From NCBI GenBank assembly GCA_910579415.1, contig CAJTUY010000010.1, forward strand, positions 15,911 through 52,500: a DNA stretch of 36,590 nt, written 5' to 3'. Positions 14,941 to 22,442 of the stretch are shown piece after piece. The number at the start of each line of letters is the position of its first letter. Position 1 is the stretch's first letter. This DNA comes from an uncultured Clostridia bacterium (GTDB lineage: Bacteria; Bacillota; Clostridia; UBA1381). The translations under genes were made by a program, and so were the position numbers. The notes under the pieces were generated by a model. The model saw nothing but the letters and a program-made list of their open reading frames with translations. It searched no databases and was not told the DNA's origin.

Positions 14941-16114
14941 TGCATTTAACCGTAAATTCACTGCCCTCTCCGAGCGTTGAAACAACTGAAAGCTCCCAGC
15001 CGAAACGGTCTGCGATTTCTTTTGCGACAGAAAGCCCAAGACCTGTTCCGCCGAGTTTTTTTGAACGCGAGGTATCGACGCAGTAGAACGAATCCCATAT
15101 ATACGGCAAAGCCTCAGCAGGGATACCGATTCCGCAGTCGCGTATGATAACCTCGCAGTTATTGCCGCCGCCTTTTACGGAAATTACAATTTCGCCATTT
15201 GGTTTATTGTATTTAAACGCGTTTTCAATCAGGTTTGTAAACAGTCTGTAAGCAAGCGTTTCGGGACACGTTATAAAAAACTCACACTCAAAATCATATT
15301 TTACATCTACTTCTTTTATCCTGTATTTTGGTGTTAAATCACGAACAATATCACAAAGCATTGAGTTTATCGAAATTGTTTCAAGGGGTAAATCTGCGTT
15401 TTTGTTCGTAAGTGTGAGCAAGTCGTCAACAATGTCCGCAAGCCGCTTGGAATTACGGCTTATCACTTCACAAACCTCTCTGTAATCCTCTATATCCGAC
15501 GTGTCATCAAGCATAAGCGTCTGAAGTCCTGCTTTTATGACGGCTACGGGCGTTTTAAACTCGTGCGCCGCGTTTGCCGAGAAACGCTTTTGCTGTTCAA
15601 AGGCGTCGCTGAGGCGGTCAAGCATTGAGTTAAAGGAATCTGTCAGTGAACTGATTTCGTCCTTTGTGCTGCGTTTCGGTAAACGCATATCAAGATTATT
15701 TTCTGTTATTGACAGCGTGGTGTTGCTTAATTCCTTTATGGGCTTGAGTGATTTCCCTGCGAATAAATACGCGCCTGTCATACCTGCGGCTGCTATAATA
15801 ATCATTGCGGCAATGCTTAGAATATTAAATCGTTTGCTTGCCTGATTTGCCTTTACCGTATAGGTATGAAAAGAATCGTCTGAAGCTGTTTCGCTGATAA
15901 GCATTGAGGCGTCTGTCTCGGCAGACGGGGACGATTCAGATGTGACGGTGTACGTGACATCTGCGTTTTGTTCGGCAGGCGTTTCAAATGATACAACCAA
16001 ATCTATTTGTTTTTTCGCGTTATACATTGAAACCAAAGTAAGCGAAAGTGAGGTTATCAGCACAATGATACCTGTAAAAAGTGCAATCCGCATTTTAAAC
16101 GACAGCTGTTTCAT
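14924..16114 (-). CDS. Sensor histidine kinase (two-component system)
   Basis: A 396-residue membrane kinase. One membrane helix at about 10-30, a short external loop of some 65 residues rich in Ser/Thr/Glu, and a second helix (SIAAMIIIAAAGMTGAYLF, about 96-114) lead into a HAMP-like segment. The H-box FSANAAHEFKTPVAVIKAG carries the phosphorylated His. The ATPase part has the N-box NLIENAFKYNKPNG, G1 DCGIGIP and G2 GGTGLGLSV, all intact. The start was placed at MKQLSFKM because an ATCGGAGGT ribosome site precedes it and because the ATG overlaps the response-regulator stop in an ATGA junction. The signal sensed is unknown; the exported protein encoded first in the operon is a candidate partner. 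Confidence 0.92.
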   Translation of the reverse strand: MKQLSFKMRIALFTGIIVLITSLSLTLVSMYNAKKQIDLVVSFETPAEQNADVTYTVTSESSPSAETDASMLISETASDDSFHTYTVKANQASKRFNILSIAAMIIIAAAGMTGAYLFAGKSLKPIKELSNTTLSITENNLDMRLPKRSTKDEISSLTDSFNSMLDRLSDAFEQQKRFSANAAHEFKTPVAVIKAGLQTLMLDDTSDIEDYREVCEVISRNSKRLADIVDDLLTLTNKNADLPLETISINSMLCDIVRDLTPKYRIKEVDVKYDFECEFFITCPETLAYRLFTNLIENAFKYNKPNGEIVISVKGGGNNCEVIIRDCGIGIPAEALPYIWDSFYCVDTSRSKKLGGTGLGLSVAKEIADRFGWELSVVSTLGEGSEFTVKCKNITD

Positions 16115-16779
16115 TTTTGCTTTACCTCCGATAGTACATATCCCTGTCCGCGTATGTTTTTTATACAATCAATGCCAAGCTTCTTTTTCAGCATAGAAAT
16201 GTGGTATTTCAGCGAGTTGGAAAACATGTCCGCCTCACTGTCCCAGACATGCTCAATCAGCGTTTCCGCGCTTATAACCTCACCTTTATGACGTAAAAGA
16301 TATTCAAGAATGGAATATTCCTTTTTTGTCAGAGCTATATTTTTCTGCGATACAAAAACTTCTCTTTTCAGCGTATCCATTTTGACTGCGCCGCAGCTGA
16401 GAACTGCGGGACTTTGTATGAAATCAATTCTTAAAAGAGCATTTATGCGCGCCACAAGTTCCGGGAAATCAAACGGCTTTACCATATAATCGTTTGCGCC
16501 GAGATTAAGTCCTTCAACGCGTTCTTCAAGCTGTCCTCTGGCGGACAGTATCAGTATTTTTGTACGGTTGTCCTTAGCGCGTATCTGCTTTAAAACATCG
16601 ATACCGTCAATGACGGGAATGTTCAGGTCAAGAATTATTAAATCGTATTCGTTAACGCAGTACATATAAAGACCTTCTTCGCCGTCATAAGCGCAGTCAA
16701 CTGCATAACCTGTTTTGCGAAGTCCTTTTGCGATAATGGCTGATAAGTCTTCTTCGTCCTCAATCAATAACAGTTTCAT
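16111..16779 (-). CDS. OmpR/PhoB-family response regulator
   Basis: A 222-residue regulator. The receiver domain (1-115) has the acidic pocket EDEED, the phospho-accepting D51 in LDLNIPVIDG, a switch Ser and the conserved Lys in MVKPFDFPEL. The C-terminal winged-helix domain (about 125-220) has the family features LTKKEYSILEYLL, the VWDSEADMFSNSLKYHISMLKKKLG recognition region and the terminal IRGQGYVL. The start was chosen at MKLLLIEDEED from a TTGGAG ribosome site. It lies between the exported-protein gene and the kinase gene. The direct repeat in the operon promoter is a plausible binding site, implying autoregulation. Confidence 0.93.
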   Translation of the reverse strand: MKLLLIEDEEDLSAIIAKGLRKTGYAVDCAYDGEEGLYMYCVNEYDLIILDLNIPVIDGIDVLKQIRAKDNRTKILILSARGQLEERVEGLNLGANDYMVKPFDFPELVARINALLRIDFIQSPAVLSCGAVKMDTLKREVFVSQKNIALTKKEYSILEYLLRHKGEVISAETLIEHVWDSEADMFSNSLKYHISMLKKKLGIDCIKNIRGQGYVLSEVKQK

Positions 16780-16806
16780 AATTTTAAATCTCCAATTTAA
16801 AATAGC

Positions 16807-16831
16807 GCGCGGCAGCAAAGCGCTGCCGCGC
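16807..16831 (-). other. GC-rich intercistronic hairpin
   Basis: A perfect 10-bp stem (16807-16816, 16822-16831) with a 5-base loop, sitting between the stop of the exported-protein gene and the response-regulator ribosome site. The following T-run is weak (GCTATTTTAAA on the minus strand), so it is better read as a partial terminator or mRNA-stability hairpin than as a full stop. It could lower kinase/regulator expression relative to the first gene. Confidence 0.6.
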
Positions 16832-16837
16832 AGTGGG

Positions 16838-17206
16838 TTATTCTCCGATTTCGGCGTCGGAACAGATAGTTACGCAATATTCAGCTTCTGACGCGCCGGC
16901 TTCCATGCTTACATTAGCGGGATATACGTGAGTTTTGCCGTCCTCTGTTGTGTAGCTGACAACAAAATCCCCGTATACGTTACCGTCCTTTGAAGAAAAA
17001 GTGATTACACCGTTTTCTTCATCCACATTTACGGTATAGTCGAGGTCGCATTTAAACAGCAGTGATTTCAGCGTATCAAAATTGTAGGTGTATGTCTTGA
17101 CAGGTTTTGCCGGGATATCTGTCTGCGCCGAAATAGGACAAGCGGTAACTGCCGAAACAGCTAAAGCGGCTGTAAGTAAAGTAATTGATTTTTTTAGTGT
17201 TTTCAT
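16838..17206 (-). CDS. Exported small protein of unknown function, first gene of a two-component operon
   Basis: A 122-residue protein with a clear signal sequence: a basic N-terminus (MKTLKK) and the hydrophobic core ITLLTAALAVSAV. The end of the core reads VTAC at 20-23, which fits a lipobox, so it may be a lipoprotein anchored at C23; cleavage after ISA (about residue 27) is the alternative. The mature part of ~95 residues is acidic and beta-rich with four repeated-looking strands and no family I recognise. It is translated from a GGAGG ribosome site and is the first cistron before the response regulator and kinase. A role as ligand-sensing accessory or target of the system is an inference. 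Confidence 0.75.
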   Translation of the reverse strand: MKTLKKSITLLTAALAVSAVTACPISAQTDIPAKPVKTYTYNFDTLKSLLFKCDLDYTVNVDEENGVITFSSKDGNVYGDFVVSYTTEDGKTHVYPANVSMEAGASEAEYCVTICSDAEIGE

Positions 17207-17254
17207 AATATTATCCTCCTAAATATGTTTTATAAACTGCAGCTTACAAACAGG

Positions 17255-17287
17255 ATTATACCATATTAAGGGTTAGATAAAGGTTAG
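17255..17287 (-). promoter_or_regulatory. Promoter of the two-component operon with 11-bp direct repeats in place of the -35 box
   Basis: On the minus strand the order is CTAACC (17287-17282), five bases, CTAACC (17276-17271), ten bases, TATAAT (17260-17255). The repeats have an exact 11-base period, and no TTGACA-like box exists at the right distance. This is the architecture of promoters activated by PhoB/OmpR-type regulators, such as the one encoded downstream. Confidence 0.65.
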
Positions 17288-17296
17288 TTTTTACAG

Positions 17297-18151
17297 TTAT
17301 TCCGAAAAAGAATTTATTGCGTCTGTTATGGCTGCAAATTCTTTAAGAGAAAGCGTTTCGCCGCGTCGTTTTGGGTCAATGTTGATTTTTAAAAGTAATT
17401 CGGACATATCTGCTTTGTTTATAGGAAAATTCGCGCAAAGACAGTTCAAAAGCGTTTTTCGGCGTTGTGAAAATGCTGCTTTTACTACTCTGAAAAATAA
17501 CTTTTCGTCGCTTACGTCAACGGCAGGCTTGTCCAGCACCTCTAATTTAAGCACTGCGCTGTCAACCTTAGGCGGCGGCACAAACAGCGACGACGGCACA
17601 TTTGCAACAATCTGCGGATTTGTAAAATATTTGCAAAGCACGGTTATTGCGCCGTAGTCCTTTGTTGATGGTTCAGCCGCCATACGCTCGGCAACCTCCT
17701 TCTGAACCATAACGACAATATTTTTAACGGGAAGTTTTTCTTCTAAAAGACGCGTTATTATCGGTGTTGTGATGTAGTAGGGGAGATTTGCCGCAATGCT
17801 TACCTTCTGACTGCCGAATTCTTCGCGTATAAGCGAATTAAGGTCAAGCTTTAAAACATCTGCGTTTACAATTTTAACATTGTCAAAATCGGAGAGCGTG
17901 TATTGCAGTACGGGTAAAAGCCTTTCGTCAAGCTCTATTGAAATGACCTTTTCGGCTTTTTCGGCAAGAGCGCGGGTAAGCACTCCGAAACCCGGACCTA
18001 TTTCTATAACACCGCCGTCAATATCCGCCGCGTCTGTTATATCCTCCAATATGTCATTTGATGTGAGGAAGTTTTGTCCCAGTCCTTTTTTAAACGTAAA
18101 GCCGAACTTGTCCTGGATACTTCTTATTACTTTAGGTGAGGTTAAATCCAT
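17297..18151 (-). CDS. rsmA: 16S rRNA (A1518/A1519) dimethyltransferase RsmA/KsgA
   Basis: A 284-residue Rossmann-fold methyltransferase. It shows KKGLGQNFL (about 21-29), the SAM-binding EIGPGFGVLT (about 51-60), an acidic ISIELDE strand end, the catalytic NLPYYITTPII (about 123-133) and the conserved VQKEVAERM. The C-terminal helical domain with AAFSQRRKTL is present. It dimethylates two adjacent adenines near the 3' end of 16S rRNA during 30S maturation. The start has an AAGGGGA ribosome site. It is transcribed alone, divergent from the ABC-F gene. Confidence 0.95.
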   Translation of the reverse strand: MDLTSPKVIRSIQDKFGFTFKKGLGQNFLTSNDILEDITDAADIDGGVIEIGPGFGVLTRALAEKAEKVISIELDERLLPVLQYTLSDFDNVKIVNADVLKLDLNSLIREEFGSQKVSIAANLPYYITTPIITRLLEEKLPVKNIVVMVQKEVAERMAAEPSTKDYGAITVLCKYFTNPQIVANVPSSLFVPPPKVDSAVLKLEVLDKPAVDVSDEKLFFRVVKAAFSQRRKTLLNCLCANFPINKADMSELLLKINIDPKRRGETLSLKEFAAITDAINSFSE

Positions 18152-18182
18152 TATAAAAATCCCCTTGTTAAATTTTTGTTTT

Positions 18183-18211
18183 ATTATATACTATTTTGTT
18201 TTTCAAGTCAA
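18183..18211 (-). promoter_or_regulatory. rsmA promoter
   Basis: On the minus strand: TTGACT (18211-18206), 17 bases, TATAAT (18188-18183). Its -35 box lies only six bases from the -35 box of the divergent ABC-F promoter. Confidence 0.8.
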
Positions 18212-18217
18212 TAAATC

Positions 18218-18246
18218 TTGACATACAGGAGGTTATCTGATATAAT
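18218..18246 (+). promoter_or_regulatory. Promoter of the ABC-F leader
   Basis: A perfect TTGACA (18218-18223), a 17-base spacer and a perfect TATAAT (18241-18246). Transcription should begin near 18253, giving a leader of about 170 bases before the ABC-F start. Confidence 0.87.
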
Positions 18247-18279
18247 CGGCTTATTAAATGACAGATTGGAAGTGGGAAG

Positions 18280-18291
18280 ATGCGCAATTAA
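18280..18291 (+). CDS. Three-codon leader ORF (Met-Arg-Asn-stop)
   Basis: ATG CGC AAT TAA lies in the 5' arm of the first leader hairpin, with GGAAG (18268-18272) seven bases upstream as a ribosome site. Leaders of antibiotic-inducible ABC-F genes often carry a very short ORF; from memory, the Listeria lmo0919 leader also has a three-residue one. The product itself is probably meaningless; the position of the ribosome is the signal. Confidence 0.6.
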   Translation: MRN

Positions 18292-18371
18292 CCGTAAGCA
18301 GATATTATTATGCACATTTTTTTGTGTGCCTGCGCGGTAATTGCAATCTTCTTTTTGTATGTCTTTTTGAT

Positions 18372-18406
18372 GTGCTGCGGATTGTTTTTTGCCGCAGCAC
18401 TTTTTT
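18372..18406 (+). terminator. Attenuator terminator before the ABC-F gene
   Basis: A perfect 9-bp stem GTGCTGCGG / CCGCAGCAC (18372-18380, 18392-18400) followed by six T. It ends 18 bases before the ABC-F start codon, so it would block expression unless antitermination occurs. Confidence 0.9.
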
Positions 18407-18424
18407 GAAAGGACGTGAAAATTT

Positions 18425-19915
18425 ATGTCATTGATAAATATAAGTAATTTAACCTTTGGTTATGACGGAAGCTATGAAAGTATATTTGAAAATGTGTCGC
18501 TAAGACTTGATACGGACTGGAAACTGGGTTTTACGGGCAGAAACGGACGCGGCAAAACAACGTTTTTAAAGCTTCTTATGGGTAAGTATGAATACGGCGG
18601 AAGTATTTCGTCAAGTGTGGAATTTGATTATTTTCCGTTTGAAATTAAGGATAAATCCATGTTCGGTTCAGATATTGCGGAAGAAATTGAAGGTGATTTT
18701 GAATATTGGCGGCTTGCAAGAGAGCTTAATTTACTCGGACTTAAAGAGGAAATTCTTTATCGTCCGTTTAATACTCTGAGTTACGGAGAAAGAACAAAGC
18801 TTATGCTTGCAATACTCTTTATGAAGCAGAATAATTTCCTGCTTATAGACGAACCTACCAATCATCTGGACACAGACGGACGTAAGGCTGTAAGCAGGTA
18901 TCTGAACGCCAAACGCGGTTTCATAGTTGTATCTCATGACAGGCGGTTTATGGATAACTGTATTGACCACATACTATCAATAAACCGGACTGACATAGAA
19001 TTGCAGCAGGGAAACTTTTCTTCGTGGTTTGAAAATAAAAAGCAGCAGGACGAATTTGAGATGAATGAAAACGCAAAGCTTCAGAAGGAAATTTCAAAGT
19101 TAAATCAGGCAGCTAAACGGAGCGCGGCATGGGCGGATAAAACCGAAAAGGGTAAGTATAGGAATAATAATAAAAATAGTGAAGGTTTCTTTGACAGAGG
19201 ATTTGTGGGGCATAAAGCGGCTAAAGCAATGAAACGCTCAAAAAATATTGAGGCGCGCAGAGAAAAGGCAGCGGAGGAAAAATCAACTCTGCTTAAAAAC
19301 ATTGAAAGCAGTGAAAATCTTAAAATACATCCCATGACCTTCGGCAAAACGCTTGCAGAGATTAAAGATTTGGAAATCAGGTATGGTGATAAACTTATAA
19401 ATAAGCCTGTAAGCTTTTCAATTAAGGACGGTCAGCGTATATTGCTGCGCGGCTCAAATGGCTGCGGCAAGTCGAGTATATTAAAAGCTGTTGCATGCGA
19501 AGATATGAATTTTAACGGATACATCCTAAGGGGGAGAGGGCTTGTTGTTTCGTATATACCGCAGGACGCTTCGTTTTTAAAAGGCAGTGTAAGTGATTTT
19601 GCGAATGCTGTCGGAGCAGATGAAACGCTTTTAAAAACCATTCTGAGAAAAATGGATTTTCCGAGAAGCTGTTTTGACAATCTTATGGAGAATTACAGCG
19701 AGGGTCAGAAAAAGAAAGTGCTTCTTGCGGCAAGTCTTTGTCAGAAAGCGCATCTTTATATATGGGATGAACCGCTTAATTATATAGATGTATTTTCACG
19801 GATACAGATAGAAACACTTATAAATGAGTTTGAGCCTGCTATGCTTATTGTAGAGCATGACGGTGAATTTGCCGAAAATATAGGTGCAGAGGTCGTGATG
19901 TTACAGCACGCTTAA
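18425..19915 (+). CDS. Lsa-family ABC-F ribosomal protection protein
   Basis: A 496-residue protein with two ABC ATPase domains and no membrane segment. The first domain has Walker A GRNGRGKTT, signature LSYGERTK and Walker B LLIDEPTNHLD; the second has GSNGCGKSS, signature YSEGQKKK and LYIWDEPLNYID. The linker between them (about 185-300) is long and basic, with SAAWADKTEKGKY and a GFVGHKAAKAMKRSKN stretch typical of Lsa/CplR-type proteins. Such proteins bind the ribosomal E site and dislodge lincosamide, streptogramin A or pleuromutilin antibiotics. The gene is preceded by an attenuator, which supports an inducible resistance role. The substrate range cannot be read from sequence. Its end overlaps the convergent mntP gene by 15 bases. 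Confidence 0.92.
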   Translation: MSLINISNLTFGYDGSYESIFENVSLRLDTDWKLGFTGRNGRGKTTFLKLLMGKYEYGGSISSSVEFDYFPFEIKDKSMFGSDIAEEIEGDFEYWRLARELNLLGLKEEILYRPFNTLSYGERTKLMLAILFMKQNNFLLIDEPTNHLDTDGRKAVSRYLNAKRGFIVVSHDRRFMDNCIDHILSINRTDIELQQGNFSSWFENKKQQDEFEMNENAKLQKEISKLNQAAKRSAAWADKTEKGKYRNNNKNSEGFFDRGFVGHKAAKAMKRSKNIEARREKAAEEKSTLLKNIESSENLKIHPMTFGKTLAEIKDLEIRYGDKLINKPVSFSIKDGQRILLRGSNGCGKSSILKAVACEDMNFNGYILRGRGLVVSYIPQDASFLKGSVSDFANAVGADETLLKTILRKMDFPRSCFDNLMENYSEGQKKKVLLAASLCQKAHLYIWDEPLNYIDVFSRIQIETLINEFEPAMLIVEHDGEFAENIGAEVVMLQHA

Positions 19916-20458
19916 ATGCTCGATAAGCGTTTTAAGTCCTATTAGTATAAGAACAATTCCGCCGATTATTTCTGCTTTGTTTCCGAGTAAATCTCCGAAT
20001 CGGCGTCCTATAAATACTCCGGAGAGTGAAAACAGAAATGCGGTTATTCCGATAACGGTACAAGAAAACAGTATCGGACTGCCGACAGCCGCAAGTGATA
20101 CACCGGCGGCAAGAGCGTCAACGCTTGTTGCAACAGCCATAAGCAGAAGCGACAGGGGCAGCAACGGATTTTTTGGTATTTCGCGTTCCTTTTTTGCTTC
20201 AATTATCATTTTGACACCGAGAAATGCAAGAAGCAAAAACACAAGCCAGTGGTCGAAGCTTTCTATGTAATCAGCTGCCAGTGATGAAACACTACTTCCC
20301 AAAAGCGGCATGATAAACTGGAACATACCGAAAAGGAATGCTATTTTAAGAGCATCCCTGACGCGGATATTGTAAAGAAGCATGCCGTCCGTAACGGCAA
20401 CGGAAAACGCGTCCATAGCAAGAGCGGCAGCAAGCATCAGAAGTGAAAACAGTCCCAT
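19901..20458 (-). CDS. mntP: Manganese efflux pump MntP
   Basis: A 185-residue membrane protein with six predicted helices in two homologous halves. Each half carries the conserved aspartate motif: AAALAMDAFSVAVTDG (about 10-25) and MAVATSVDALAAGVSL (about 107-122). These are the hallmarks of MntP/YebN, which exports Mn2+. AAGGA before the ATG is a good ribosome site. No manganese riboswitch was seen in the short upstream region. The 3' end overlaps the end of the convergent ABC-F gene, so no shared terminator lies between them. Confidence 0.92.
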   Translation of the reverse strand: MGLFSLLMLAAALAMDAFSVAVTDGMLLYNIRVRDALKIAFLFGMFQFIMPLLGSSVSSLAADYIESFDHWLVFLLLAFLGVKMIIEAKKEREIPKNPLLPLSLLLMAVATSVDALAAGVSLAAVGSPILFSCTVIGITAFLFSLSGVFIGRRFGDLLGNKAEIIGGIVLILIGLKTLIEHLSVL

Positions 20459-20545
20459 TGATATCAGTCCTTTCTGAATTTATCCTATGCGGATTAAGCG
20501 GCAATTAGTAATAAAAAATTTTTAACGGAAAATTTTAAAAAAATA

Positions 20546-20574
20546 TTGACAGATTGTAAAAATTATTGTAGAAT
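20546..20574 (+). promoter_or_regulatory. leu leader promoter
   Basis: A perfect TTGACA (20546-20551), a 17-base spacer and TAGAAT (20569-20574). It starts transcription about 25 bases before the leader peptide. Confidence 0.82.
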
Positions 20575-20606
20575 AATTATAATCTTATGAAAAGGGGTAC
20601 AGAAAA

Positions 20607-20657
20607 ATGAGAGGATTTACAGCTTTAAACTTAAATAGCCTCCTGCTCCTAAGCTGA
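20607..20657 (+). CDS. leuL: Leucine leader peptide (16 aa)
   Basis: An ORF of 16 codons reading MRGFTALNLNSLLLLS, with six leucines, four of them consecutive (CTC CTG CTC CTA, 20640-20651). An AAGGGGT ribosome site lies upstream. The run of Leu codons immediately before a hairpin-rich leader and leuA is the hallmark of amino-acid attenuation: when charged tRNA-Leu is scarce the ribosome stalls on this run. This is a regulatory peptide without its own function. Confidence 0.88.
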   Translation: MRGFTALNLNSLLLLS

Positions 20658-20746
20658 AACGACAATGTGGTCTTCAGTTTGGTTTTTTCTGTACTGATTA
20701 AGTATTGAAATTATGCTGGGTCACATTGTGGCTCAGCTTTTTGTTT
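20654..20746 (+). promoter_or_regulatory. Leucine transcription attenuator
   Basis: Alternative pairings can be traced by eye. Pairing 1:2 joins CTGAA (20654-20658, overlapping the leader stop) with TTCAG (20673-20677). Pairing 2:3 joins ACAATGTG (20662-20669) with CACATTGT (20722-20729), a perfect 8-bp antiterminator. Pairing 3:4 is the terminator at 20715-20737. A ribosome stalled on the Leu codons would mask region 1 and favour 2:3, allowing read-through into leuA. Confidence 0.82.
20715..20746 (+). terminator. leu attenuator terminator
   Basis: GCTGGGTCAC (20715-20724), loop ATT, GTGGCTCAGC (20728-20737): a fully paired 10-bp stem counting two G-U pairs, followed by TTTTTGTTTT. It ends 23 bases before the leuA start. 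Confidence 0.87.
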
Positions 20747-20769
20747 TGCATATGAAAGGGGAATTTATT

Positions 20770-22419
20770 ATGAATTATCAAAAGTATCAGAAAATGTATC
20801 ATAAAGTGCCGCTTGAAAAACGTGACTGGCCGTCAAATGAAATAACAAAAGCGCCTGTATGGTGCAGTGTTGACCTCCGCGATGGAAATCAGGCGTTGTA
20901 TTCACCTATGACGACAGACGAAAAAATTGAATTTTTTAAGTTTCTTGTAAGGCTTGGTTTTAAGGAAATTGAAGTTGGATTTCCTGCCGCATCACATACG
21001 GAATTTGAATTTACGCGCCGTCTTATTGATGAAAACATTATTCCTGACGACGTTTCAATTCAGGTTCTTACGCAGGCGCGCGAGCATATTATAAAGAAAA
21101 CGGTTGAGGCTTTAAAAGGTGCGAAAAATGCTATTATACACCTGTATAATTCAACTTCAACGCTTCAGCGCGATGTTGTTTTCAAAAAAAATAAAGAGGA
21201 AATTAAACAGCTTGCCGTTGATGGCGCAAAGCTTGTAAAGAGCCTTGTATCGGGTCAGCTTGACGGGAATATCAGATATGAATATTCGCCTGAAAGCTTT
21301 ACCTGTACCGAGCCTGACTATGCGGCAGAGGTTACAAATGCCGTGCTTGATGTATTTGAACCGTCGGCGGACAATAAGGTAATTGTGAATCTGCCTTCAA
21401 CGATTGAGGTTGCAACTGCGAATGTGTATGCTGACCAGATTGAATATATGTGCAAACACCTTAATAATCGTGAAAATCTTATTATAAGCGTACACGCGCA
21501 TAATGACAGAGGCACGGGGGTCGCGTCAAGCGAGCTTGCTCTTTTGGCAGGTGCAGACAGAGTGGAAGGAACGATTTTCGGAAACGGTGAGAGAACAGGA
21601 AATACCGATATTATCACTGTTGCGCTGAATATGTTCTGTCAGGGAATTGACCCCGAGCTTAATATTGACAATATTGACGAAATTATAGAGGTATTTGAAA
21701 AATACAACCGTCTGCCTATTCATCCAAGACATCCTTATGCCGGTGATATGGCTTATGTTGCGTTTTCAGGTTCGCATCAGGACGCTATTAAAAAAAGTAT
21801 GGATAAATTCGGGCAGAGTCCAAAGAATAAGTGGGCGAACCCGTATCTTACAATTGACCCGACAGATATAGGCAGAAAGTATGAGCCGATTGTAATCAAC
21901 AGTCAGTCAGGTAAGGGCGGAGTAAGCTATGTTATGGAGAATAAATACGGTTATACGCTTCCGAAGCCTATGCTTATAGAGTTTGCTGCTATTGTAAACG
22001 ATATGTCTGATGCAAAGAAAACAGTGCTTACAAATCATGAAATTCATCAGGCATTCAAGGATGTCTATGTAAATGTATCCACGCCGATTAAAACGCGTTT
22101 TTACCGTTCTTCGGAGGAAGAGGATAAAACAGTTCTGTCAGCAACAATAGAAAGAGAGGGTAAGGTTTCAACAATAGAAGGAAGTGGAAACGGTCCTTTG
22201 GATGCCCTTTCAAACGGACTTCGTAAATACCTTAACGAAAACTTTGAAATATGTAACTATACCGAGCATGCGCTGGAACGTTCATCAGACTCTAAAGCCG
22301 CAACCTATATTGCAATCAAGCAGGGCGATAAAACATACTGGGGTGCAGGTGTTGACGCTAATATCAACACAGCTTCAATCTATGCTCTTATAAGCGCAGT
22401 TAACAGAATGTTAAGTTAA
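20770..22419 (+). CDS. leuA: 2-isopropylmalate synthase
   Basis: A 549-residue enzyme that joins acetyl-CoA and 2-oxoisovalerate in the first committed step of leucine synthesis. The catalytic TIM barrel begins with APVWCSVDLRDGNQAL (about 27-42, metal and substrate contacts) and has the metal ligands in SVHAHNDRGTG (about 245-255). The C-terminal regulatory LeuA dimer domain (about 420-549) is the site of leucine feedback. The WCSVDLRDGNQAL opening and the length place it in the longer LeuA type also found in Actinobacteria and yeasts, not the E. coli type. The ATG at 20770 has an AAAGGGGA ribosome site; more upstream starts fall inside the terminator. Regulation is by the attenuator in front. 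Confidence 0.94.
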   Translation: MNYQKYQKMYHKVPLEKRDWPSNEITKAPVWCSVDLRDGNQALYSPMTTDEKIEFFKFLVRLGFKEIEVGFPAASHTEFEFTRRLIDENIIPDDVSIQVLTQAREHIIKKTVEALKGAKNAIIHLYNSTSTLQRDVVFKKNKEEIKQLAVDGAKLVKSLVSGQLDGNIRYEYSPESFTCTEPDYAAEVTNAVLDVFEPSADNKVIVNLPSTIEVATANVYADQIEYMCKHLNNRENLIISVHAHNDRGTGVASSELALLAGADRVEGTIFGNGERTGNTDIITVALNMFCQGIDPELNIDNIDEIIEVFEKYNRLPIHPRHPYAGDMAYVAFSGSHQDAIKKSMDKFGQSPKNKWANPYLTIDPTDIGRKYEPIVINSQSGKGGVSYVMENKYGYTLPKPMLIEFAAIVNDMSDAKKTVLTNHEIHQAFKDVYVNVSTPIKTRFYRSSEEEDKTVLSATIEREGKVSTIEGSGNGPLDALSNGLRKYLNENFEICNYTEHALERSSDSKAATYIAIKQGDKTYWGAGVDANINTASIYALISAVNRMLS

Positions 22420-22442
22420 ATTTCTGATTTGGAGGAATAATA

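Larger units (their letters stand above)
18276..18406 (+). promoter_or_regulatory. Ribosome-mediated transcription attenuator upstream of the ABC-F gene
   Basis: The leader contains a long, nearly complementary stem (18276-18294 with 18335-18351) that encloses a small hairpin (GCACA 18312-18316 / TGTGC 18325-18329) and overlaps a tiny ORF, then an intrinsic terminator at 18372-18406. CTGCGCGG (18330-18337), part of the first structure, is complementary with one bulge to CCGCAG in the terminator's 3' arm, so opening the first stem could prevent termination. CCGTAAGCA (18292-18300) can likewise pair with the terminator's 5' arm. A ribosome stalled by an antibiotic on the small ORF would be the switch. 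Confidence 0.75.

Noticed and set aside
20459..20545. Possible manganese (yybP-ykoY) riboswitch before mntP
   Set aside because: Such a riboswitch often precedes mntP, but the ~90 AT-rich bases here are too short and show none of its conserved loops.
20575..20769. T-box upstream of leuA
   Set aside because: No T-box sequence (AGGGUGGNACCGCG-like) is present; the leader peptide and alternative hairpins explain the region.
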